A program made the translations under genes and the position numbers. 10,228 nt of DNA from DATFLL01 sp035267785 (lineage in GTDB: Bacteria; Pseudomonadota; Gammaproteobacteria; DATFLL01), in NCBI GenBank assembly GCA_035267785.1, contig DATFLL010000017.1, positions 1 through 10,228 on the forward strand, in the 5' to 3' direction. Positions 4,571 to 10,228 of this stretch are shown piece after piece; the first letter of the stretch is position 1, and each line of letters starts with the position of its first letter. The notes beneath the pieces were generated by a model. The model was not told the DNA's origin. It did no database searches and was given only the letters and a program-made list of their open reading frames with translations.

Positions 4571-4605
4571 AAAAAAATGGCGCGGCTAAGGGGGGATGCC
4601 GCGCC
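4571..4605 (-). terminator. Strong Rho-independent terminator of candidate small RNA
   Basis: On the minus strand, GGCGCGGC (4605-4598) pairs with GCCGCGCC (4586-4579) around the loop ATCCCCCCTTA. One A and seven T residues follow (4577-4571). The loop exposes six consecutive C residues. No protein gene ends close upstream; the nearest is the ABC permease, which ends 210 bp away with the promoter at 4668-4696 in between. Confidence 0.9.
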
Positions 4606-4661
4606 TAACAACCACCAAAGGAGGATGGAGGAGTCAAAGATTCACATGAAGTAAATCAGTG
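4571..4661 (-). ncRNA. Candidate small RNA with C-rich, anti-SD-like motifs
   Basis: A near-consensus promoter (4668-4696) and a strong terminator (4571-4605) define a transcript of roughly 90 nt with no credible ORF; the only ATG on this strand is followed at once by TGA. Its middle holds CTCCTCC and TCCTCC, complementary to Shine-Dalgarno sequences, and the terminator loop holds CCCCCC. C-rich exposed motifs are how the Xanthomonas small RNA sX13 is described as binding G-rich mRNA sites. Homology to sX13 is not claimed. A regulatory, translation-repressing role is inferred from these motifs. Confidence 0.6.
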
Positions 4662-4696
4662 ATGGCTAATATAAGTGATGGCTAATTTACTGTCAA
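4651..4696 (-). promoter_or_regulatory. Near-consensus promoter with direct-repeat operator
   Basis: On the minus strand there is TTGACA (4696-4691), a 17-bp spacer and TATATT (4673-4668), the best promoter in the window. The 13-mer ATTAGCCATCACT occurs twice with 16-bp period, once in the spacer (4686-4674) and once from the -10 to the start (4670-4658). GTAAAT and ATTTAC (4651-4656, 4685-4690) frame both copies. Two same-face repeats around the -10 look like a repressor or activator site. Confidence 0.8.
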
Positions 4697-4814
4697 GACG
4701 TTTTCACAAATCCGCATGAACCCCACCCGCATCGGCGTTGTACGCGAGAAACGCCTGTAAGTTATTGAAATATAAAAGATGGATAGACGGGCTCGGCAGG
4801 CTTTCAACGGCCTG

Positions 4815-5654
4815 CTAGCTCATCAGCCGCCGGTCGACCAATCGCGTCGCCAGCGCCAAGCCGGCCCCCGTGTACGCGACCAGCACGAGCAGGTGAAGCG
4901 CCACGCCCTGCAGGGAGCCGCCGGTCATCAGGGGCCTGACCAGGGACACCGCGTGGCTCAGCGGCAGGACCTCGGCGCCGAGCTGCACGGCGCGGGGCAT
5001 CTGGTCCAGGGGGAAGAAGACCCCGGAGAGCAGGACCATGGGAGTCAGCAGGAGGGTGAAATAATATAGGAAGAAATCGTAGTTACCGGCCACTGCGGTG
5101 ACCACCAGCGCCATGGCCCCGAAACACAGCCCCACCAGGAAGGCCAGCGGCAGCACCCAAAGAGCGGCCCAGCCGTGGACCACGCCCAGCGCCGCGGCGA
5201 CCAGCAGGATGGCCGCGGCGCTGAACAGGCTCTTGGTCGCCGCCCACAGGGCCTCGCCCACGACCACGTCCGCGGTGCTCAGCGGCGTGGTCAGCATCCC
5301 GATCCAGGTGTGCTGCACGGCCATGCGGGTGTAGGCCGAGTACATGCCCTCGAAGCTGGCCGTGTTCATGGCGCTGGCGCAGACGATGCCCGAGGCCAGG
5401 AAGGTGATGTAGTCCAGGCCCTGGACCCGGCCGACGAACACCCCCAGACCGTAGCCCAGACCGAACAGGTACAGCAGGGGCTCGCCGATGTTGCCCAGCA
5501 GGGCCGGCCCCACGAGCTTGCGCCAGACGCGGAAGTTGCGCCCCCAGACCGCGAGCCAGCGCCGGGCGCGCGAGGGGGCCGGGGAAGGAGCCGGCGCCGC
5601 CGGGGCACTCCCGCCTGCACCGGCCACTGCGCCGTTGCCTCGTCGGTCGGTCAT
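4815..5654 (-). CDS. ABC-2 type permease, NodJ-like
   Basis: This 279-residue inner-membrane permease of the ABC-2 family pairs with the ATPase encoded just upstream. The start is taken as the ATG at 5654, two bases after the ATPase stop; the longer open frame would overlap the ATPase gene. After a proline/alanine-rich cytoplasmic leader (about 1-35) come WGRNFRVWRKLVGPALLGNIGEPLLYLFGLGYGLG and about six hydrophobic segments. The segment with LTPMVLLSGVFFPLDQMP is typical of NodJ/DrrB-type exporters. NodIJ export lipochitin oligosaccharides in rhizobia, but similar pairs are widespread elsewhere with unknown cargo, and no nod genes are present here. A small hairpin (4796-4815) begins at the stop codon and has no T-run. 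Confidence 0.93.
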   Translation of the reverse strand: MTDRRGNGAVAGAGGSAPAAPAPSPAPSRARRWLAVWGRNFRVWRKLVGPALLGNIGEPLLYLFGLGYGLGVFVGRVQGLDYITFLASGIVCASAMNTASFEGMYSAYTRMAVQHTWIGMLTTPLSTADVVVGEALWAATKSLFSAAAILLVAAALGVVHGWAALWVLPLAFLVGLCFGAMALVVTAVAGNYDFFLYYFTLLLTPMVLLSGVFFPLDQMPRAVQLGAEVLPLSHAVSLVRPLMTGGSLQGVALHLLVLVAYTGAGLALATRLVDRRLMS

Positions 5655-5656
5655 AC

Positions 5657-6637
5657 TCAGTCCCGCAGTTCCCGGCCGGTCAGCTTCAGGAAGACGTCCT
5701 CGAGATTGGCAGGGCGGTGCAGAAAACGCAGATGCTCGCAGCGGCACAGGTCCTCGACCAGGGGACGCTCGTCATCGACGTAGCAGAAGGCCGTCTCGCC
5801 GACGCGTTCGATGCGCGCCGCGCGCGAGGCGGCCGCGCCCGCCAGCCACGCGTCCAGGTCGTCGCCGTGAACCTCGAGCACATGGGGCTCGATATGCTCG
5901 GCAATGAGCTCGCGCGGCTCGCCCGTGGCCAGGATGCGCCCCCGGTCCATGATGGCCACGCGCGAGCACAGGCGCTCGGCCTCCTCCATGTAATGCGTGG
6001 TCAGGATCAGGGTGCGGCCCTCGCGCACCAGGCCGCGCAGGCGGCCCCAGATGAGCTGGCGGGCCTGCGGGTCCAGGCCCGTGGTGGGCTCGTCGAGCAC
6101 GATCAGCCGCGGATCGTTGATCAGGGCGCGCGCCAGCGTCAGGCGCCGCTTCATGCCGCCCGAGAGCGCGTCGATGCGGGCCTTGCGCTTGGACTCCAGG
6201 GCGGCAAAGGCGATCAGGTCCTCGACGCGGCTCGCCACCGCATCGCCGGACAGGCCGAAGTAGCTGGCGTAGGTCAGCAGGTTTTCGACCACGGTGAAGT
6301 CCGGGTCGAGGTTGTCCATCTGCGGGACGACGCCGATCTGCGAGCGCAGGCGCCGCGCCTCGGCGGGGACACCGTGGCCGAGCACGCGGAGCTCGCCCGC
6401 GTCGGGGGCGGTCATGCCGAGCAGCATGCGCAGCGTCGTGGTCTTGCCGGCCCCGTTGGGGCCGAGCAGGCCGAAGCACTCGCCGGACCGGACGTCCAGG
6501 TCGATGCCGTCGACGACGGGCCTGGCATCGTAGGTCTTACGCAGCCCGCGGGCGCGTACGGCCGGCGATGATGCCGGCGGATCGGTGCGGGCGGTCGGGC
6601 CCGGCTCAGGCCGGTGAGACGGTACCGGGCCAGTCAC
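5657..6637 (-). CDS. ABC transporter ATP-binding protein, NodI-like
   Basis: This 326-residue ATPase powers the ABC-2 exporter. It has Walker A GPNGAGKTT (59-67), the Q-loop VVPQMDNLDPDFTV (Q106), signature LSGGM (158-162), Walker B LIVLDEP (178-184) and the H-loop histidine in TTH (H215). The run PQMDNLDPDFTVVENL and the C-terminal extension of about 90 residues ending NLEDVFLKLTGRELRD fit the NodI/DrrA type. The start is GTG at 6637, overlapping the hydrolase gene by 32 bp. No other start lies before the domain, and residues 1-25 are a proline-rich tail. The permease ATG follows 2 bases after its stop, so the two are probably translationally coupled. The substrate is unknown. Confidence 0.95.
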   Translation of the reverse strand: MTGPVPSHRPEPGPTARTDPPASSPAVRARGLRKTYDARPVVDGIDLDVRSGECFGLLGPNGAGKTTTLRMLLGMTAPDAGELRVLGHGVPAEARRLRSQIGVVPQMDNLDPDFTVVENLLTYASYFGLSGDAVASRVEDLIAFAALESKRKARIDALSGGMKRRLTLARALINDPRLIVLDEPTTGLDPQARQLIWGRLRGLVREGRTLILTTHYMEEAERLCSRVAIMDRGRILATGEPRELIAEHIEPHVLEVHGDDLDAWLAGAAASRAARIERVGETAFCYVDDERPLVEDLCRCEHLRFLHRPANLEDVFLKLTGRELRD

Positions 6638-7313
6638 GCTTGATCGCCTCGCGCAGGCGGTTCAGCCGTCCGTGGAAGAAATGATCGGCCTCGGCCATCC
6701 AGGTGTACTGCGGGCGGTTGCGCCGCTCGTGCACCCAGCGCGAGACCGCGTGCGGCGAGATCACCTCGTCCTTGCCGCCCTGCACCACCATCCACGGCAC
6801 CTCGACCTCGGGCAGGTCGCCGAAGTCGAAGATGGTCAGCGGCGGGGCGATCAGCAGCAGCCCCTGGACCTCGGCCCGCTCCACCGCCCGCAGCGCCACA
6901 TAGGCACCGAAGGAAAAACCCGCCAGCCAGAGCGGCGAGGCCGGGTGGCGTGCGCGCACCCAGTCCAGCACGGCAAGCAGGTCCTGCGTCTCGCCCACGC
7001 CGCGGTCGAAACGTCCGACCGAGTGGCCCACGCCGCGAAAGTTGAAACGCACGGTGGGCACACCGAGCTCGTTGAACGTATCGGACAGAATATGCACGAC
7101 CTTGTTGGCCATGCTGCCGCCGTACAGCGGGTGCGGGTGGCACAGCACGGCGACGGGCCCGCCCTCGGGGCAGCCCTCGGGATAGCGGGTCAGGGCCTCG
7201 ATGTCGCCGGCCGGTCCGGGGATCATCAGCTCCTCGCCGCTGCACGGCGACTCCTGCAGGCCGTCGTACAGGTGCTTGGCGCGCAGCTCGGAGACGTCGA
7301 AATCGCTGGTCAT
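6606..7313 (-). CDS. Alpha/beta hydrolase (COG2945-like)
   Basis: This 235-residue cytoplasmic serine hydrolase fits the alpha/beta fold family COG2945. It has the oxyanion-region motif CHPHPLYGGSM (58-68), the strand/turn FNFRGVGHSVG (90-100), the nucleophile elbow GFSFG (S134), a candidate acid in GGKDEV (D182) and a candidate histidine in ADHFFHG (H211). The family is thought to act on esters or related bonds; the natural substrate is not known. A GAGG Shine-Dalgarno precedes the ATG at 7313. It is the second gene of a four-gene run with the ferredoxin upstream (58 bp gap) and the ABC ATPase downstream (32 bp overlap). Confidence 0.9.
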   Translation of the reverse strand: MTSDFDVSELRAKHLYDGLQESPCSGEELMIPGPAGDIEALTRYPEGCPEGGPVAVLCHPHPLYGGSMANKVVHILSDTFNELGVPTVRFNFRGVGHSVGRFDRGVGETQDLLAVLDWVRARHPASPLWLAGFSFGAYVALRAVERAEVQGLLLIAPPLTIFDFGDLPEVEVPWMVVQGGKDEVISPHAVSRWVHERRNRPQYTWMAEADHFFHGRLNRLREAIKRDWPGTVSPA

Positions 7314-7371
7314 GAACCTCGTTCCTTGGTGCGGGGCCGGCCACGGGCACCGGCCGCGAGTGTATTCCCGA

Positions 7372-7680
7372 TCAGATCGTCAGGCGCTCGACCACGCGCC
7401 CGTTGATCAGATGCTCCTCGATGATCTCGTCGATGTCCTCCTGGTCCACGTAGGTGTACCAGGTGCCCTCCGGATAGACGACGGCGATCGGGCCCTCGTC
7501 GCAGCGGCCCAGACAGCCCGAGATGTTGACGCGGGTCTGCCCCGGCCCGTGCAGGCCCAGTGCCTTCATCCGCTCCTTGGCGTACTGGCGCATCTCGGCC
7601 GCGCCGTGGTTGGCACAGCAGGCCGAACCGTCCTCGCGGCAGTTCGTGCAGAAAAAGATGTGGCGCTGGTAGTAAGGCAT
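7372..7680 (-). CDS. Thioredoxin-like [2Fe-2S] ferredoxin
   Basis: This 102-residue soluble protein belongs to the thioredoxin-fold ferredoxin group (TRX_Fd family), which carries a [2Fe-2S] cluster and passes electrons. Cysteines are at 11, 14, 21, 22, 56 and 60. The pattern FCTNC, then SACC, then SGCLGRCDEGP matches the family; C11, C22 (or 21), C56 and C60 are the likely ligands. A short IAVVYPEGTWYTYV strand pair and an acidic helix (DQEDIDEIIEEH) complete the domain. The ATG at 7680 has little Shine-Dalgarno. It heads the operon with the hydrolase and the ABC exporter, and its electron partner is unknown. The divergent GlcF-like protein is another Fe-S protein. Confidence 0.92.
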   Translation of the reverse strand: MPYYQRHIFFCTNCREDGSACCANHGAAEMRQYAKERMKALGLHGPGQTRVNISGCLGRCDEGPIAVVYPEGTWYTYVDQEDIDEIIEEHLINGRVVERLTI

Positions 7681-7732
7681 CGGAGGGGCTTGCGTGTAAC
7701 CGCTGACACGTTGGAAGATAGTTAAGAGGACG

Positions 7733-7763
7733 ATTATATAGGAAGGCGTCCCGCCGGCCTAAT
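7733..7763 (-). promoter_or_regulatory. Likely promoter of the ferredoxin-hydrolase-ABC operon
   Basis: A perfect -10 hexamer TATAAT lies at 7738-7733 on the minus strand, about 50 bases before the ferredoxin ATG. No good -35 is found at the expected distance (TAGGCC at 7761-7756), so an activator may be needed. The 153-bp gap to the divergent gene holds no other feature I recognise. Confidence 0.5.
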
Positions 7764-7833
7764 TCGCGGGCAAGACACCGCCCGTCGGCCTGTCCAATCG
7801 CTTCCTCAGCCTTTCAATATTGGGACCCCCGGC

Positions 7834-9114
7834 TTGGAACTCAACACCGACATCCGCGCCCGGCTGCTGTCGCGGGCCGACCACTGCGTCAAATGCGGCC
7901 TGTGCCTGCCTCACTGCCCGACCTATGTGCAGACCCTGGACGAGAACGAGTCGCCGCGCGGGCGCATCGCCCTGCTGCAGGGCCTGGCCAGCGACGCCCT
8001 CACGGCCGACGCGCGCCTCGCCGGACACCTCGACCACTGCCTGGCCTGCCGCGCCTGCGAGAACGTCTGCCCCTCGGGGGTGCAATACGGCCGCATCCTC
8101 GACGACGGGCGCGCCCTGCTCGCCGAACGCCGGCCGCTGCGAGGCATCGCCCGCCGTCTGCATGACACCGCACTGGGTCTGGTCATCCACCGGCGCCGGC
8201 TGCGGGCGGCGGCTCAGCTGCTGCGCCTGTATCAGCGCAGCGGGCTGCGCCGGCTGGTCCGCGCCAGCGGTCTGCTGCGCCTGTTGGGCGGCCGAGCGGC
8301 CGATTGGGACGCGCAGCTCCCGCCGCTGCCCGCACTGCACCCCTGGCAGCCACGCTACGCGGCTGTCGGCGAGCGGCGCGGCACCGTCGCGCTGTTCACC
8401 GGCTGCATCGCGGAGGCGGTCGACGAGCCGACGCTGCGCGCCGCGGTGCGCGTGCTCACCCGCCTGGGCTACGAGGTCCTCGTTCCGCCGGCGCAGACCT
8501 GCTGCGGCGCCCTGCACCAGCACGGCGGCGATTTGGAGACGGCGCGGCGCCTGGCGGGCGAAAACCTGGCCGCCTTCGCCGCCGAGGACATCGAGGCCGT
8601 CGTCAGCTGCGCCAGCGGCTGCGGCGCGCAGCTGGCCGAATACGCCGCCCTCGACTGGGACGACGACGGCCAGCGGGAGGCTGCCGAGTCGCTCGCCGGC
8701 CGCGTGGTCGACATCAGCGCCTTCCTCGCCGACCAGGACTGGCCGGTGACGCCCGCGCCGCTCGCGGCGCGCGCCGCCGTGCACGACCCCTGCAGCCTGC
8801 GCAATGTGATGCGTGCCGCGGGCGCCGTCTACAAGCTGCTCGCGCGTATCCCGGAGCTGCAGGTCGAGCCGCTGGCCGGCAACGCCCGCTGCTGCGGCGC
8901 CGCGGGCAGCTACATGCTCACCGAACCGGAGATGGCCAAGGCCCTGCGCGGCCCCAAGCTCGAGGCGGTCGAAGCGAGCGGGCCCGATCTGCTCGTCACC
9001 GGCAACATCGGCTGCGCCCTGCACCTGGCCGCCGGCCTGCGCGAACAAGACCGCCCCGCCCCCGAGGTCGTGCATCCCGTCGTCCTGCTCGATCGTCAAC
9101 TGGCGCAGGAGTGA
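7834..9114 (+). CDS. (Fe-S)-binding protein, GlcF-like
   Basis: This 426-residue protein resembles GlcF, the iron-sulfur subunit of glycolate oxidase (E. coli GlcF is 407 aa). Two 4Fe-4S motifs lie at the N-terminus: C18-x2-C21-x2-C24-x3-C28-P and C69-x2-C72-x2-C75-x3-C79-P. Two cysteine-rich CCG domains (PF02754) follow, around C191/C223-C224/C263 and C320/C353-C354/C394, the type found in HdrD, LutA and GlpC. It should carry electrons from a flavin 2-hydroxyacid dehydrogenase towards quinone at the membrane. No GlcD or GlcE neighbour is in the window, so its partner must lie elsewhere. The start is TTG at 7834, since no ATG or GTG precedes the MELNTDIRARLL sequence in frame; its Shine-Dalgarno is poor. 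Confidence 0.85.
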   Translation: MELNTDIRARLLSRADHCVKCGLCLPHCPTYVQTLDENESPRGRIALLQGLASDALTADARLAGHLDHCLACRACENVCPSGVQYGRILDDGRALLAERRPLRGIARRLHDTALGLVIHRRRLRAAAQLLRLYQRSGLRRLVRASGLLRLLGGRAADWDAQLPPLPALHPWQPRYAAVGERRGTVALFTGCIAEAVDEPTLRAAVRVLTRLGYEVLVPPAQTCCGALHQHGGDLETARRLAGENLAAFAAEDIEAVVSCASGCGAQLAEYAALDWDDDGQREAAESLAGRVVDISAFLADQDWPVTPAPLAARAAVHDPCSLRNVMRAAGAVYKLLARIPELQVEPLAGNARCCGAAGSYMLTEPEMAKALRGPKLEAVEASGPDLLVTGNIGCALHLAAGLREQDRPAPEVVHPVVLLDRQLAQE

Positions 9115-9132
9115 ATCCAAACGCCCAACTAA

Positions 9133-9259
9133 ACACAGAGACACAGAGGACACAGAGGACACAGAGGACACAGAGGACACAGAGGACACAGAGGACACAG
9201 AGATCTTTACGTATTTCGAATCCTCTTTGAACTCTGTGCCTCTGTGTCCTCGGTGGTTA
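9133..9259. repeat. ACACAGAGG 9-bp array with inverted partner
   Basis: Six perfect ACACAGAGG units fill 9141-9194, with an 8-bp partial unit on each side (9133-9140, 9195-9202). A 28-bp core follows, then an inverted, slightly diverged arm at 9231-9259 ending TGGTTA. The arms can form a long hairpin. It lies 18 bp after the GlcF-like stop and could serve as its transcript end, though no T-run is seen. Because 9 is a multiple of 3, the array stays open in several frames and gives false peptides such as SSV or TED repeats. Confidence 0.93.
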
Positions 9260-9473
9260 GACTCAGCGCGTGAAAGGAACTGCAGCGCGCCGACGAACGT
9301 CACACTTTCCGCCATATCGTGCTCCAAACCCTTGCCTGCGCCCGGGTTTCCTGCGAGATTGCGCGCGGGGGAACCGCCTTCCACGGTCGCTCGCCGCCGC
9401 CCTCCGGTCGAGCAAAGACTGTCACAGCGGTTCGACGCCTAATAAAAACGCACACGAAGGGAGCAATCCAATC

Positions 9474-10022
9474 ATGAAGCATTACGTACGCGGATTCCGC
9501 ACCGCCGCGCTGGCGCTGACCCTCGGGCTGGGCTCGATGTGGGCGGCCAACGCCCAGGCTGCCAACAACACCGGTATCGGCAAGCTCTATTTCGGAGTCA
9601 AGGGCGGTCTGATGATGAACGACGTCGGCGGGTTTGGCGATGCCATCAACATCGGCGGCATCGTCGGCGCCCCCGTTTCCCACATGCCGCAGGGTACCAT
9701 CTCGGTCGAGGGCGAGCTCACCACGACCCTGTCCAAGGGCGACGTCAATTACTTCGGATATACCGGCAATTGGGATATCACGACGCTGGCCGGGTACGGC
9801 GTATTCCGCACCAACGGCCCAATGTACTTGAAGGCCAAGGCGGGCTATTTGTTCGAGGATGTCAGTGTGTCGATCGGCGGACTGAGAGGGTACGGTTCCG
9901 ATTCGGGCCTCTCCTTCGGCGTGGGCGGCGGCATGCGCCTGGCCGGCGGCCACCGCATCGAGATCGAGTACACGGTCATCGAGTCGGACGTGAACTTCCT
10001 AAGCATCGGCTATAACTTCTGA
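9474..10022 (+). CDS. Small outer-membrane beta-barrel protein
   Basis: This 182-residue protein has a signal peptide (MKHYVRGFRTAALALTLGLGSMWAANAQA, cleavage expected before ANN) followed by about eight amphipathic strands. Examples are KLYFGVKGGLMMND, ISVEGELTTTL, WDITTLAGYGVFRT, MYLKAKAGYLFEDVSVS, GLSFGVGGGMRLAGGHRIEIEYTVIE, and a final strand ending in F (LSIGYNF). This fits the OMP_b-brl (PF13505) group of eight-stranded barrels, whose members are structural or adhesin-like. The function here is unknown. The ATG at 9474 has AAGGGAG 10 bases upstream; a longer frame from 9270 is not supported. The bases encoding the last residues and stop form one arm of the hairpin at 10014-10032. The 214 bp upstream (9260-9473) show no clear promoter. 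Confidence 0.85.
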   Translation: MKHYVRGFRTAALALTLGLGSMWAANAQAANNTGIGKLYFGVKGGLMMNDVGGFGDAINIGGIVGAPVSHMPQGTISVEGELTTTLSKGDVNYFGYTGNWDITTLAGYGVFRTNGPMYLKAKAGYLFEDVSVSIGGLRGYGSDSGLSFGVGGGMRLAGGHRIEIEYTVIESDVNFLSIGYNF

Positions 10023-10130
10023 CCCAGAAGTTGGCAGTTGGCAGTTGGCAGTTGGCAGTTGGCAGTTGGCAGAAGAATACTCACAGGCTCTTCTCTTTAC
10101 TGACGACTGCCAACTCCGCCCGGAGGGCGG
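10014..10130. repeat. Hairpin-bounded heptamer element (AGTTGGC x6)
   Basis: The left hairpin AACTTCTG (10014-10021), loop ACC, CAGAAGTT (10025-10032) uses the last codons of the outer-membrane protein gene. Six perfect AGTTGGC units (10029-10070) follow, then a core of about 28 bp. Outward units CTGACGA and CTGCCAA (10100-10113) lead to the right hairpin CCGCCC-GGA-GGGCGG (10116-10130). It has the same plan as 2511-2605 with an expanded left array. Confidence 0.85.
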
Positions 10131-10228
10131 CCGCGCCTCACGCAATCATGCTGCCAACTGGCACAGCCATGAATTCCGCATTCAATAGACGAACCCAAAC
10201 GCCGGATTAACCACAGAGACACAGAGTA
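10131..10228. repeat. Window-end repeats: TTGGCAG relic and CACAGAG start
   Basis: A single CTGCCAA unit within TGCCA-AC-TGGCA lies at 10152-10163. A CACAGAG-family sequence starting TTAACCACAGAG (10207-10228) runs off the end of the window. I see no gene between them. Confidence 0.6.

Noticed and set aside
4619..4654. Plus-strand 9-codon ORF (MEESKIHMK) after AGGAGG
   Set aside because: The AGGAGG touches the ATG with no spacing and no plus-strand promoter is seen. The region is better explained as a minus-strand small RNA.
7759..9384. 541-residue minus-strand ORF antisense to the GlcF-like gene
   Set aside because: It overlaps a well-supported Fe-S protein, owes its length to high GC and the 9-bp array (SSV repeats), and shows no domain.
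9270..9473. N-terminal extension of the outer-membrane protein from 9270
   Set aside because: The internal ATG at 9474 has a good Shine-Dalgarno and begins a proper signal peptide; an extension would bury it.

Overview
The window is high-GC chromosomal DNA from a Gram-negative bacterium, most likely a gammaproteobacterium of the Chromatiales/Ectothiorhodospiraceae kind. Support comes from a Porin_4-type porin, an ordinary rplM-rpsI pair, a NodIJ-like ABC exporter, E. coli-like sigma70 promoters and strong Rho-independent terminators. The assignment to order is an inference from overall character, not from a marker comparison.

Layout. 1-1116: a 2OG-Fe(II) oxygenase-like gene (minus strand) between two blocks of short tandem repeats. 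1117-2310: a porin (minus) with its own promoter and terminator. 2380-2970: about 600 bp without a protein gene, packed with short inverted and tandem repeat elements. 2971-4503: in transcription order on the minus strand, rplM, rpsI, a small four-helix-bundle (S23/bIVP family) gene, tRNA-Gln(CUG) and a very strong terminator. 4571-4696: a candidate small RNA with a near-consensus promoter and a terminator. 4815-7738: a minus-strand operon of a 2Fe-2S thioredoxin-like ferredoxin, an alpha/beta hydrolase, an ABC ATPase and an ABC-2 permease. 7834-9114: a GlcF-like (Fe-S)-binding protein on the plus strand. 9133-9259: a 9-bp tandem array with an inverted partner. 9474-10022: a small outer-membrane beta-barrel protein. 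10014-10228: more repeat elements.

The most striking feature is a family of intergenic elements with one shared architecture. Tandem 7-bp units that begin with CT when read outward (CTTGTAA, CTGCCAA, CTCGTCA, CTCACCC/CTCACAC), commonly four of them, run directly into a short perfect hairpin. Where both ends are visible, the arrangement is hairpin, inverted heptamers, short core, heptamers, hairpin. One copy (3048-3556) carries the four-helix-bundle gene as its core; the others have only 20-60 bp cores. Several terminal hairpins belong to neighbouring genes: the tRNA-Gln terminator, the hairpin after rpsI, and hairpins formed with the last codons of two protein genes. I infer that the arrays are made or inserted beside transcript-end hairpins, and that the four-helix-bundle gene may be a functional partner. 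It is the same fold family as Avd of diversity-generating retroelements. No reverse transcriptase or transposase is present in the window.
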